A stretch of DNA of 64,000 nucleotides from Flavobacterium sp. MK4S-17 (lineage in GTDB: Bacteria; Bacteroidota; Bacteroidia; Flavobacteriales; Flavobacteriaceae): contig NZ_WWEP01000021.1 of the NCBI RefSeq assembly GCF_009848495.1, positions 102,989 through 166,988 on the forward strand, in the 5' to 3' direction. The notes beneath the pieces are model-generated. The model was not told the origin of the DNA, did no database searches, and worked only from the letters and a program-made list of their open reading frames with translations. Below, in pieces: positions 9,835 through 18,159 of the stretch (within the stretch, counting starts at the first letter, position 1; each line of letters begins with the position of its first letter). The position numbers and the translations under genes are program-made.

Positions 9835-10098
9835 ATGATGGACTTGATAAAGCCGGGTAAAGGCGTTTCTATTAAAGACAGTCCTAAGATATCTGCCATT
9901 AAGGCGGTTACCTGGCGCATTGTAGGTACTATTGATACCATGATTATATCATTTATACTTACAGGTAATGCAACAATTGCTGTCTCTATAGGCGGACTGG
10001 AAGTGTTTTCAAAAATGGTATTGTACTTTTTGCACGAAAGGGCATGGGCTAAAATAACAAGGAAAGATGGAGAAGCACAAACTGAACTACCTGAATAA
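9835..10098 (+). CDS. DUF2061 small membrane protein at the head of the cys operon
   Basis: An 87-aa protein matching the DUF2061 family: the core SAIKAVTWRIVGTIDTM is followed by two hydrophobic segments (about 30-45 and 48-65) and the HERAWAKI end. Its function is unknown. It begins with two adjacent ATG codons (9835 and 9838); either could be used. It overlaps the start of cysH by 32 bases, so the two are translationally linked. That coupling to APS reduction suggests a role in sulfate or sulfite handling at the membrane, but nothing in the sequence shows this. Confidence 0.85.
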   Translation: MMDLIKPGKGVSIKDSPKISAIKAVTWRIVGTIDTMIISFILTGNATIAVSIGGLEVFSKMVLYFLHERAWAKITRKDGEAQTELPE

Positions 10099-10786
10099 GG
10101 CACTTGAAGATTTACCTCTTAGCAGTGCAATTGCCTTTGTGCTTAAAAACACCGAAGGTAAAAAAGTGTTTTCAACATCCTTTGGTATAGAAGACCAGTT
10201 GCTTACGCATTATATAGCACCGCACGCTGATGAGGTTAGCATTTTTACACTTGATACAGGTAGGCAGTTTAATGAAACCTACGAAGTATTCCATAAAACC
10301 CAGAGTAAATACCCCTCATTAAAAATACAGACTTATTTCCCGGAGGAGGAAGATGTCAGGCAGTATGCAAACCAAAATGGTATAAATGGCTTTTATGACA
10401 GTATTGAAAAACGCAAACAGTGCTGTTGTATAAGGAAGGTTAAGCCTTTGCAGCGTGCCATAAGCGGGGCATCATTATGGATAACAGGATTGCGGGCAGA
10501 GCAGTCACCCAACCGTGAGGGAATGCAGTACCTTGAATGGGATGATGCCAACCGGTTAGTAAAATACAACCCATTACTGCACTATACTCTACAGGAGGTG
10601 GAGCAATTAACCACTATGAATAAAATACCTGTGAGCAGCCTTTATAAAAAAGGCTATTTAAGTATAGGCTGCGCACCCTGCACACGTGCGCTTTTACCGG
10701 GAGAGGATTTCAGGGCCGGGCGCTGGTGGTGGGAAAATGGCAAAAAGGAATGCGGGCTGCACATTCATTCAGATAAAAATTATTAA
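10067..10786 (+). CDS. cysH: Adenylylsulfate (APS) reductase, Fe-S type
   Basis: A 239-aa CysH-family reductase that makes sulfite from activated sulfate. The cysteines expected for a 4Fe-4S cluster are present: KRKQCCCIRK (119-121) and GCAPC (Cys202, Cys205), and the C-terminal catalytic Cys229 sits in ECGLH. This pattern marks the APS-using branch rather than the PAPS-using E. coli type, which agrees with the lack of an APS kinase (cysC) here. The start at 10067 lies inside the DUF2061 gene. cysD follows after one base. Confidence 0.95.
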   Translation: MEKHKLNYLNKALEDLPLSSAIAFVLKNTEGKKVFSTSFGIEDQLLTHYIAPHADEVSIFTLDTGRQFNETYEVFHKTQSKYPSLKIQTYFPEEEDVRQYANQNGINGFYDSIEKRKQCCCIRKVKPLQRAISGASLWITGLRAEQSPNREGMQYLEWDDANRLVKYNPLLHYTLQEVEQLTTMNKIPVSSLYKKGYLSIGCAPCTRALLPGEDFRAGRWWWENGKKECGLHIHSDKNY

Positions 10787-10787
10787 T

Positions 10788-11693
10788 ATGACAAAGCATA
10801 CACAATCACACCTGCAAATGCTGGAAGATGAAAGTATTTACATAATACGCGAAGTGGCTGCACAGTTTCAAAAGCCTGTGCTGCTGTTTTCAGGGGGTAA
10901 AGATTCCATAACGCTGGCAAGGCTGGCACAAAAAGCCTTTTATCCCGGTAAGATACCTTTCCCATTCCTGCACATAGATACCGGGCATAATTTCCCTGAA
11001 ACAATAAAGTTTCGGGATCAGTTGGTTAATGAATTGGGTGTTGAACTTATTGTGCGTTATGTACAGGACAGCATAAACCAAAAAAAAGTGCAGGAAGAAA
11101 CCGGCAAATATGCCAGCCGTAATGCATTGCAAACAGTAACTCTGTTAGACGCTATTGAAGAGTTTGGGTTTGATGCCTGCATGGGTGGTGCAAGGAGGGA
11201 TGAAGAAAAATCAAGGGCAAAGGAACGCATTTTTTCAGTGCGGGATGATTTTGGGCAGTGGGATGCCAAAAAGCAACGTCCTGAGCTGTTTAATATACTT
11301 AACGGTAAAATACACTTTGGGGAAAATGTAAGGGCTTTCCCTATAAGTAACTGGACAGAGGAAGATGTGTGGAATTATATAAAACAGGAAGGTATTGGCC
11401 TGCCTTCCATATATTTTGCCCACAGGCGCAAACTGGTAAAAAGGGATGGGGCTTACCTTGCCTATTCCGGATACCTGAACCTTGTAGATACAGATGAAAT
11501 TACAGAAGCAACTGTGCGCTTCAGGACAGTAGGAGATATGACCTGTACCGCGGCTTTCCTTTCGGAAGCATCTGAAATTGAAGATATAATGTATGAAAAT
11601 AAAGCTTCTAAATCTTCGGAAAGGGGTGCGCGTATGGATGATAAACGCTCGGAAGCGGCCTTGGAACAAAGAAAGAAAGGGGGATACTTTTAA
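10788..11693 (+). CDS. cysD: Sulfate adenylyltransferase subunit 2
   Basis: A 301-aa PP-loop ATP pyrophosphatase that adenylates sulfate to APS as the catalytic partner of CysN. The PP-loop SGGKDS is at 35-40, and GGARRDEEKSRAKERIFS and the C-terminal ERGARMDDKRSEAALEQRKK stretches are typical. The frame is open further upstream (to 10686), but that part overlaps cysH; ATG 10788, one base after the cysH stop, gives the normal CysD length. cysN starts 3 bases downstream. Confidence 0.97.
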   Translation: MTKHTQSHLQMLEDESIYIIREVAAQFQKPVLLFSGGKDSITLARLAQKAFYPGKIPFPFLHIDTGHNFPETIKFRDQLVNELGVELIVRYVQDSINQKKVQEETGKYASRNALQTVTLLDAIEEFGFDACMGGARRDEEKSRAKERIFSVRDDFGQWDAKKQRPELFNILNGKIHFGENVRAFPISNWTEEDVWNYIKQEGIGLPSIYFAHRRKLVKRDGAYLAYSGYLNLVDTDEITEATVRFRTVGDMTCTAAFLSEASEIEDIMYENKASKSSERGARMDDKRSEAALEQRKKGGYF

Positions 11694-11696
11694 ATT

Positions 11697-12941
11697 ATGG
11701 ATTTATTACGCATAAATACGGCAGGCAGTGTTGATGATGGTAAAAGCACGCTTATAGGGAGGTTTTTGAATGACAGCCATGCACTGACTATCGAGCAGGA
11801 AGAACTTATTGTAAGGAAAACAAAAGAAAAAGGGCTGGATGACCTTGATTTTTCTGTTATAACCGATGGGCTTATAGCTGAAAGGGAGCAGGGTATTACT
11901 ATTGACGTGGCGCATATTTACTTTTCATCGACCACCCGTAAATTTATTATTGCCGATAGCCCTGGCCATGTGGAATATACACGAAACATGGTAACCGGGG
12001 CATCAAACTCTGAGGTTTCAATTATACTGGTTGATGCCCGTAAAGGTTTGCAGGAGCAAACCCACAGGCATTATTTTATAAGCAACCTTTTGCGGCTTAA
12101 AGCGGTTGTTTTCTGTATTAACAAAATGGACCTGGTTAACTACAGTGAGGATGTTTTCCTTAAAATAGCTACCGATATCAATAAAATGACAGGAGATTTT
12201 GAGTATAAGCCTGAAATTTTTATTTTACCAGTAAGTTCGCTTAAAGGAGATAATATTGTAAACAGTTCGCTTAATATGCCCTGGTATTCAGGGGCAACGC
12301 TATCTGGAGTGCTTCACGGCATTAAACCGCGAAATACCGAAAACAACATATTCAGAATGGATGTACAGCAGGTAATGCATGTACAGAATAAAGAATTTAA
12401 AGATTACAGGTCTTACTCAGGCAGAATTATAAGCGGAGCAATAGCAGTGGGAGATATTGTTACCGCTCTGCCTTCGGGTTTAACCTCCAGAGTTGCTGAA
12501 ATACGCAAATTTACAGCTACACCTGCCCAGGTCGTAGAGGGGGAATCAGTACAACTGCGCCTTGAAAATGATATTGATATAAGCAGGGGAATGATGCTGG
12601 TTAAGGAGCAAAACGAAAATCTTTTACAAAAAAATATTAGGTCAACACTTGTATGGATGGATGAAAAGCAGGCACTGCCAGGCGGCAAATATCTTTTACA
12701 GGCCGGTTGCCGTACAGCATTATGCAAACTTGAAGCCATACATGCGCTGATACCGCCCGAAAACCCTAAAGAACTTAAAGATGCTGCAAGCCTCCACCTT
12801 AACGATATAGCCACGGTAGCATTAAAAACTGCCTCACCCGTTTTTCTTGATGCTTTTGAGGATAACAGGAATAACGGGGCTTTTATACTTATAGACCTGC
12901 AAACCAACAATACAGTTGCCGTAGGTTTTGCCAAAGCATAA
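11697..12941 (+). CDS. cysN: Sulfate adenylyltransferase subunit 1 (GTPase)
   Basis: A 414-aa elongation-factor-like GTPase whose GTP hydrolysis drives APS formation by CysD. The GTPase motifs are GSVDDGKS (10-17), DSPGH (87-91) and NKMD (142-145), followed by two beta-barrel domains. The protein ends without the APS-kinase (CysC) domain found in NodQ/CysNC fusions, in keeping with direct APS reduction by CysH. It is the last gene of the operon and its stop touches a terminator hairpin. Sulfite reductase and siroheme genes are not in the window. Confidence 0.97.
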   Translation: MDLLRINTAGSVDDGKSTLIGRFLNDSHALTIEQEELIVRKTKEKGLDDLDFSVITDGLIAEREQGITIDVAHIYFSSTTRKFIIADSPGHVEYTRNMVTGASNSEVSIILVDARKGLQEQTHRHYFISNLLRLKAVVFCINKMDLVNYSEDVFLKIATDINKMTGDFEYKPEIFILPVSSLKGDNIVNSSLNMPWYSGATLSGVLHGIKPRNTENNIFRMDVQQVMHVQNKEFKDYRSYSGRIISGAIAVGDIVTALPSGLTSRVAEIRKFTATPAQVVEGESVQLRLENDIDISRGMMLVKEQNENLLQKNIRSTLVWMDEKQALPGGKYLLQAGCRTALCKLEAIHALIPPENPKELKDAASLHLNDIATVALKTASPVFLDAFEDNRNNGAFILIDLQTNNTVAVGFAKA

Positions 12942-12968
12942 AATCCGCCATTGGCGGATTTTTTTTTA
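12942..12968. terminator. Bidirectional terminator between cysN and marC
   Basis: An 8-bp perfect stem (12942-12949 with 12953-12960) and a 3-base loop, with T-rich sequence on the right and A-rich on the left. It begins directly at the cysN stop and ends at the convergent marC stop, so it can serve both genes. Confidence 0.85.
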
Positions 12969-13598
12969 TTTAAAATCTATAGTCTGCAATATATTTACAA
13001 TAGAACTGCTTATATATTCCACACCAATGGCAATTACTATAAAGCCAATCACCCTTGAAATAGCTACTATGCCCGATGCCCCCAGTATGCGCGATAGGTA
13101 ATGGGCGCTACGCATAACCAAAAATATAACTATGGCTACTGCTGCCATGGCAAGGCATGCCGTTACCTGCTGGTAAACCTCGGCATATTCCTGATACAGA
13201 GCTATTAACAATGATATGGAACCGGGCCCTGCAAGCATAGGTATGGCAAGGGGTGTAAGCGCTATATCATTACGCTTTTGGGCATCATTTTCAACTTCCT
13301 TATTAATACCCCGGGTTTTGCTAAACTTACCGGTTAGCAGGGAAAATCCTGAATTTACTATTATAAACCCTCCAGCTATACGCAATGCATCTATACTTAT
13401 CCCAAAAAATGCCAGGACATACTGCCCGACAAAAAATGAAATCAATAATATAATAAAAACATTAATAGCAGCCCAGAGCGAAATCCGGGAGCGTTCCGCT
13501 TTACTGTCGTTCTGTGTAAGCCCTACAAATATAGGTACGGCGCCTAACGGATTGATAACTGAAAATAAGGCTGCAAAAATGTATATAAATAACTCCAT
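12966..13598 (-). CDS. MarC-family integral membrane protein
   Basis: A 210-aa MarC/NAAT family protein with about six transmembrane helices: the N-terminal FIYIFAALFSVINPLGAVPIF, a central TPLAIPMLAGPGSI and a C-terminal helix near 180-200. The NPLGAVPIF and PLAIPMLAGPG motifs are the family hallmarks. The substrate is not known for most members; a few are reported as amino-acid transporters, and the old link to multiple antibiotic resistance is not supported. It is transcribed towards cysN and divergently from the GldH-like gene. Confidence 0.92.
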   Translation of the reverse strand: MELFIYIFAALFSVINPLGAVPIFVGLTQNDSKAERSRISLWAAINVFIILLISFFVGQYVLAFFGISIDALRIAGGFIIVNSGFSLLTGKFSKTRGINKEVENDAQKRNDIALTPLAIPMLAGPGSISLLIALYQEYAEVYQQVTACLAMAAVAIVIFLVMRSAHYLSRILGASGIVAISRVIGFIVIAIGVEYISSSIVNILQTIDFK

Positions 13599-13687
13599 GC
13601 ATATTGTTTTTGTTAAGATAAAGATACTTAATATGTTTTATCGTACAAATTAGTATAGTTTATTATTTAAATTGTTAAAAAATTAAC

Positions 13688-13695
13688 TATATTTG
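13688..13695 (+). promoter_or_regulatory. -7 element (TATATTTG) for the GldH-like lipoprotein
   Basis: An exact TAnnTTTG match in the divergent intergenic region between marC and the lipoprotein gene. A TTG at 13672-13674 is nearer than the usual -33 spacing. The leader would be about 70 bases. Confidence 0.5.
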
Positions 13696-13771
13696 TTTGT
13701 GGTGCATCTATAATTGCGAACAGTTTACTTTTATTGTATTATTGATTATATAACTTTTAAAGGTTTGGTAT

Positions 13772-14233
13772 ATGAAAAGACTTCTACTATTCTTTGTACT
13801 GATAGCTTTCTCATCATGTGAGAAAACCACTGTTTTTTCAGAAACATTAAAAAATTTCAGCGATAACCGGTGGCAAATGAATGATGCCAAAACTTTTGAG
13901 TTTGAGGTGAAAAAAGATATTGCTTCCGCAGATATTGAATTGTTATTTTCACATATAATAGACCCGCAGTATCAAAATGTACCGCTTATGGTTACCATTA
14001 CAAACCCTGATGGCACTGTTGGTGAAATTTATCTTAACCTGCAACTCAAAGATTCATCGGGTAAAACCATGTCGGAATGTATGGGGGATATATGTGATTT
14101 AAGGGTAGATTTAAAAGAAGGTATTGCACTGACAAAAGGCAAATATAAAATTACAGTACATAACGGATTTCCGGATAAATACCTCCCTAATGTATTGGCT
14201 TTGGGTATAGAAGTAAAGGATAAAAGTAAGTAA
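13772..14233 (+). CDS. GldH-like gliding-motility lipoprotein
   Basis: A 153-aa lipoprotein: a signal peptide with lipobox (LIAFSSC, Cys at about 16) and then a soluble beta-rich domain. Length, the NRWQMNDAKTFEFEV start, QYQNVPLMVTI, the GDICDL segment and the C-terminal GKYKITVHNGFPDKYLPNVLALGIEVK resemble GldH, an outer-membrane lipoprotein needed for gliding and type IX secretion in Flavobacterium. The match is from memory and the sequence is divergent, so a GldH relative rather than the true orthologue is possible. It is followed by a terminator. Confidence 0.6.
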   Translation: MKRLLLFFVLIAFSSCEKTTVFSETLKNFSDNRWQMNDAKTFEFEVKKDIASADIELLFSHIIDPQYQNVPLMVTITNPDGTVGEIYLNLQLKDSSGKTMSECMGDICDLRVDLKEGIALTKGKYKITVHNGFPDKYLPNVLALGIEVKDKSK

Positions 14234-14255
14234 TTGTTTTTTCATTGATTCAATA

Positions 14256-14284
14256 AAAGGCGGCTGTAATGGCTGCCTTTTTGC
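14256..14284 (+). terminator. Terminator after the GldH-like gene
   Basis: A 9-bp stem with one G-U pair (AAAGGCGGC with GCTGCCTTT) and a T-run at 14278-14282. It precedes the next start by only 14 bases, so the downstream promoter must lie in or beside it (TATATTAG at 14285-14292). Confidence 0.65.
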
Positions 14285-14297
14285 TATATTAGCTGTT

Positions 14298-15365
14298 ATG
14301 AAAACCATTGTATGTGTATTTGTTTTCTTTTTTACTTTGGGGTGTTTTGCACAGCAGGTTTCGGGCTATATATATGACAGTAAAGAAAATTTCCCCCTGG
14401 AAGGGGCTTTTGTTTATATTGATGGTACTACCTATGCAGTAAGCACAGATGCCCGAGGTTTTTTTATGCTTACTATGCCCGAAAAGATTAATGCACCACT
14501 TGTTGTTAGTTATGTGGGTTATGAACTGTTTAGGGTAGAAAATCCTTTCAGCTATGATAAGCCTATAAAAATAATGCTGAAGGAAAATGTTATTACCCTT
14601 GATGAGGTGGTTATAAACAAAGGCCGGGAATTATTTTCCAGGCGGCAGATGCTAAAAGCTTTCAGGAAGCATTTTTTGGGGACATCAAAATATGCCAAAT
14701 CCTGCCGTATAGAAAATGAAGATGCTATAAAAATTTATTATGATGCAGGAACCAACCAGTTAAAAGCATGGTCTGCAAGCCCGCTCCGTATTGTAAATAA
14801 GCAGCTACAGTATAATATAACGTTCGACCTTACAGAATTTACACTTAATTATAATACCACCACACTTTCTGACGCGTACCTTGAAAGCTCTTTTTTTGCC
14901 GGGGGAACTTTCTTTACTGATATTTCCGGCGGTAAGCCTCCCATAAGGAAAAGGAATACAGCCTATACAGGCTCTCAGGTACATTTTATGAAAACAGTTG
15001 CCTCGGGAAACTGGGAAAATGAAAAATACCAGCTTTATATTGATAAATTTCCCGTTTATCCTGCAAACTATTTCAAGGTTAAGGATACGTTGGATTATAA
15101 AAAAGTAAACCTTGTACTGCCTGAGAAAAAATCAAATATTGTAATGGCAGGCGGCAGGCAGCTACCTGTTAATAAATTTGCCACTACCCGGTACACCATA
15201 TTGCGCGATAAAAAGGAACAATCATTTATTATTTGCAGTAACGGTTATTTTTATATAGATAAAGATGGCCTTTTCTTTCCTATTGACGGAGTGGTTTTTG
15301 GTGGTTATCTGGGCGAACTTAAAGTAGGCGATATGCTCCCTGCCAATTTTAGTTATAAGGAATAA
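14298..15365 (+). CDS. Exported protein with carboxypeptidase-regulatory-like domain
   Basis: A 355-aa protein with a signal peptide (about 1-18, ending CFAQ) and an N-terminal CarboxypepD_reg-like beta-sandwich (about 20-100: VSGYIYDSKENFPLEGAFVY, ARGFFML, VSYVGYE, then LDEVVI). The remainder (about 110-355) has no motif I recognise. In SusC/TonB receptors this domain precedes a plug and barrel, but this protein is too short and has none, so it is one of the stand-alone flavobacterial versions. It is probably periplasmic or outer-membrane associated. The function is unknown. Confidence 0.8.
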   Translation: MKTIVCVFVFFFTLGCFAQQVSGYIYDSKENFPLEGAFVYIDGTTYAVSTDARGFFMLTMPEKINAPLVVSYVGYELFRVENPFSYDKPIKIMLKENVITLDEVVINKGRELFSRRQMLKAFRKHFLGTSKYAKSCRIENEDAIKIYYDAGTNQLKAWSASPLRIVNKQLQYNITFDLTEFTLNYNTTTLSDAYLESSFFAGGTFFTDISGGKPPIRKRNTAYTGSQVHFMKTVASGNWENEKYQLYIDKFPVYPANYFKVKDTLDYKKVNLVLPEKKSNIVMAGGRQLPVNKFATTRYTILRDKKEQSFIICSNGYFYIDKDGLFFPIDGVVFGGYLGELKVGDMLPANFSYKE

Positions 15366-15432
15366 TGTTATAGATTGCCTAAATATGCCTTTTATATAAC
15401 ATGTATTGGCTAACTTTATAAAAAAAGGTTTT

Positions 15433-15801
15433 ATGAGTACAGAAAAGAAAACACTGGTAATGGGAGCTTCTACAGAGCCGACACGCTATGCGTATAAAGC
15501 AATCAGGATGCTGCAACGATACGGTCATCCTGTAGTGGCTGTGGGCAAAAAAGAGGATAACCTTGACGGGGTAAAAATAGAGAGGGAACAGGTGCCTTTT
15601 GAAAATGTGGACACCGTTACACTATACCTTAACCCTATGAACCAAAAACAATATTATAATTATATTATAAGCTTAAAGCCCAAGCGTGTTATTTTTAACC
15701 CGGGAACTGAAAACCCGGAGCTTTATGCGCTTTTAAGGGAGAATAATATTGAGGTGGAAGTGGGCTGTACTTTGGTTATGCTTTCAACAAACCAGTATTA
15801 G
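15433..15801 (+). CDS. CoA-binding domain protein
   Basis: A 122-aa single-domain CoA-binding (Rossmann) protein of the YccU type: TLVMGASTEPTRYAYKAIRM near the start, VVAVGKKEDNLDGV and VIFNPGTENPEL. Such proteins are thought to bind CoA or a nucleotide; no reaction is known. The frame opens at a TTG (15406), but ATG 15433 matches the family's start. Its 3' end overlaps the convergent symporter by 26 bases, so the two transcripts must be antisense to each other there. Confidence 0.88.
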   Translation: MSTEKKTLVMGASTEPTRYAYKAIRMLQRYGHPVVAVGKKEDNLDGVKIEREQVPFENVDTVTLYLNPMNQKQYYNYIISLKPKRVIFNPGTENPELYALLRENNIEVEVGCTLVMLSTNQY

Positions 15802-17287
15802 TGCTTTTTTTGCCTGTTACCCACAATAAAAGGAAAGTAATCAGTCCGTTTATTACAATTAATTCATTGTCGAATACATAATCGCCAAAAAGTAAGGAAG
15901 AGTTAAGGCTGATAAATAATGTTATAAAAGGGGAGGCAAGGCAGATGAATGGTACAAGCTTATCATTTACATTCCTGCTTTTTAATAGCAGCCCGAAAGA
16001 ATACAACCCTAACAATGGGCCATACGTATAGGATGCTATGCGAAAAATCATGCTTACCACCGAAGCATCATTAATAGCATTAAATACTATAATTACCAAA
16101 AACATCAGGAACGAAAAGGAGATATGAACCCAGTGCCTTGTCCTTACCATATTGGGGCGTTGCGCATTGGTTTGCTTGTCCATGCCAAGAAAGTCTACGC
16201 AAAAAGAGGTGGTTAGTGCAGTAAGTGCAGAATCGGTTGTGGCAAAGGTTGCTGCTGTTAGCCCCAGCAGGAAAATAACCGAAGGGATTATAGTAAGGTG
16301 CTTAAAAGCAATTTCAGGGAAAAGCAAATCGGTTCTCGGCGTTCCTGAAGCATCAGCCGGTATGGCAATACCGTTATTATTGGCATATATATACAATAAC
16401 GCTCCAACCCCCAGGAAAAACAGGTTGATAACTACAAAAATACCTGTAAACGTAAACATGTTTTTTTGTGCTTCGCCTATATTTTTGCAGCTAAGGTTTT
16501 TCTGCATTAAATCCTGGTCCAGCCCCACCATGGCTATGGTAACAAATATTCCTCCCAACACCTGTTTTACAAAATGGTAGCGGCTTCCTATAAAATCTTC
16601 AAAGAAAAATATTTTGGAGTAACTGCTGTTTTTTACTGTTTCAAAAGCTTCCGGCAGGCTAAGGTTAAGGCTGCTGCATATAAACCATATAGTAAAAAAC
16701 ACCGAGGATACAAGAAAAAATGTCTGTAATGTATCGGTAATGATTATTGTTTTGAGTCCGCCTTTATAAGTATAGGCAAAAATAAGCAGCAGCGAAATTA
16801 AAACAGTTACCCAAAACGGTATGCCAAAAGCATCAAAAACATACCGCTGCAATACTATAACAACAAGATATAAACGAAATGCAGAGCCTATTGTCCTGCT
16901 TATAAGGAATATCATGGCGGCTGTCTTATAGCTGTAATATCCCATTCTTTCCTCTATATATCCATAAATGGAGGTAAGGTTCATTTTATAGTAAAGAGGA
17001 AGCAGTACTTTGGCAATTATTACAAACCCAATGGCATTGCCTAAAATAAACTGGAAATATTTAAACTGTTCGCCATTTGGGGAGCCCACTTCGCCGGGTA
17101 CCGATATAAAAGTGACGCCAGAAAGGGCAGTACCAATCATGCCGAAGGCTACAAGATACCATTTGGAATTTTTATTGGCTTTAAAAAAAGCATCGTTACC
17201 GCTGTCTTTTTTACTTACAATGCGGGAAATGAGTATTAAGACTCCAAAATATAGTATGATTATAGAAAGTATGGTTATGGGCTGCAT
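15776..17287 (-). CDS. Sodium:solute symporter (SSS family)
   Basis: A 503-aa inner-membrane transporter of the SSS/SLC5 family with about 13 transmembrane helices. Family hallmarks are the early GTALSGVTFISVPGEVG segment, the helix with YTYKGGLKTIIITDTLQ and the later GLTAATFATTDSALTALTTSF, which contains sodium-site residues. The substrate cannot be read from sequence; sugars, sialic acid and other organic solutes are all known for the family. The frame opens at a TTG (17308), but ATG 17287 is the normal start. It is convergent with the CoA-binding gene and divergent from recR. Confidence 0.93.
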   Translation of the reverse strand: MQPITILSIIILYFGVLILISRIVSKKDSGNDAFFKANKNSKWYLVAFGMIGTALSGVTFISVPGEVGSPNGEQFKYFQFILGNAIGFVIIAKVLLPLYYKMNLTSIYGYIEERMGYYSYKTAAMIFLISRTIGSAFRLYLVVIVLQRYVFDAFGIPFWVTVLISLLLIFAYTYKGGLKTIIITDTLQTFFLVSSVFFTIWFICSSLNLSLPEAFETVKNSSYSKIFFFEDFIGSRYHFVKQVLGGIFVTIAMVGLDQDLMQKNLSCKNIGEAQKNMFTFTGIFVVINLFFLGVGALLYIYANNNGIAIPADASGTPRTDLLFPEIAFKHLTIIPSVIFLLGLTAATFATTDSALTALTTSFCVDFLGMDKQTNAQRPNMVRTRHWVHISFSFLMFLVIIVFNAINDASVVSMIFRIASYTYGPLLGLYSFGLLLKSRNVNDKLVPFICLASPFITLFISLNSSLLFGDYVFDNELIVINGLITFLLLWVTGKKSTNTGLLKA

Positions 17288-17360
17288 GAAATGTTTTTTA
17301 CAAAGCAAGTAAATTTAATTGAAATTTAAACATATGCCTTATTATACATTTTGTGTTTAG

Positions 17361-17368
17361 TACATTTG
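17361..17368 (+). promoter_or_regulatory. -7 element (TACATTTG) for recR
   Basis: An exact TAnnTTTG match that ends 5 bases before the recR ATG at 17374, so transcription would start at or next to the start codon. It also rules out the upstream GTG (17353) as start. Confidence 0.6.
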
Positions 17369-17373
17369 CATAT

Positions 17374-17991
17374 ATGGAAATGTCATCAAAGTTGCTTGAA
17401 AAAGCAGTAGCAGAAATTTCACAATTACCCGGTATAGGCAAGCGTACGGCATTACGGCTTGCATTGCACCTGTTAAGGCAGCCTGAAGAACAGACAGTGC
17501 AGCTTTCGGGTGCATTAAAGGCTATGCGGCAGGATATTAAATATTGTAGGGAATGCCACAATGTTTCTGATGCTGATGTGTGCGAAATTTGCCTTAACCC
17601 ATTGCGTGATAAAACTGTTATATGTGTTGTGGAAGATATAAGGGATGTAATGGCTATAGAAAATACAGGTTTTTTTAAAGGCAGCTATTATGTGCTGGGA
17701 GGTAAAATATCTCCTATTGACGGTATAGGGCCTGGCCAGCTTAATATTGCAACGCTTGTTGAAAAAGTAAGGCAGGGAACCATTAAGGAATTAATATTTG
17801 CACTTAGCTCTACTATGGAAGGCGACACGACTAATTTTTATATTTACAAGCAAATTAAAGATACCGGCGTGGTTATTTCTGCCATAGCGCGGGGAGTAGC
17901 TATAGGCGATGAACTTGAATTTGCAGATGAAGTAACACTGGGCAGGAGCATATTGCACAGGGTGCCTTTTGAAAATTCGCTCAGCAGGTAA
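17374..17991 (+). CDS. recR: Recombination mediator protein RecR
   Basis: A 205-aa RecR, which works with RecO to load RecA at gaps (RecFOR repair). In order: a helix-hairpin-helix ([15 protein letters not shown], 14-28), a zinc finger with four cysteines (CREC ... CEIC), a Toprim domain ([15 protein letters not shown] ... [12 protein letters not shown]) and a C-terminal Walker-B-like part. The first residues [11 protein letters not shown] match flavobacterial RecR starts as I remember them, which supports ATG 17374 over the GTG at 17353 and over ATG 17380. Confidence 0.97.
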   Translation: MEMSSKLLEKAVAEISQLPGIGKRTALRLALHLLRQPEEQTVQLSGALKAMRQDIKYCRECHNVSDADVCEICLNPLRDKTVICVVEDIRDVMAIENTGFFKGSYYVLGGKISPIDGIGPGQLNIATLVEKVRQGTIKELIFALSSTMEGDTTNFYIYKQIKDTGVVISAIARGVAIGDELEFADEVTLGRSILHRVPFENSLSR

Positions 17992-18109
17992 TTATCTTTG
18001 TAATTTACAACCGTAAAACATTTAATAACAGTTAAGTATTATTAATCTGAATATTAAAGGTGTAAGTAAAAAAGACAAAAAAAAGTTAAGTAAACATATA
18101 AATAATACT

Positions 18110-18136
18110 TTGTTAAAATATTAGTATATATATTTG
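18110..18136 (+). promoter_or_regulatory. Candidate main promoter of the polysaccharide locus
   Basis: TATATTTG at 18129-18136 is an exact -7 match with a TTG at 18110-18112 (16-base spacer, a little short). It is the only good promoter in the 168-base gap before the first polysaccharide gene, 23 bases upstream of its ATG. Confidence 0.55.
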
Positions 18137-18159
18137 CACGCATAAAACAAAACAACTTA

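Noticed and set aside
10686..10787. N-terminal extension of cysD
   Set aside because: The frame is open but overlaps the end of cysH; ATG 10788 gives the usual CysD length directly after the cysH stop.
13216..13653. A 145-codon + strand frame over marC
   Set aside because: Opposite to the well-formed MarC reading, with no recognisable domain.
17992..18159. A riboswitch or long structured leader before the polysaccharide locus
   Set aside because: The gap is AT-rich with no stable hairpin that I could build and no known aptamer pattern; only a promoter is supported.
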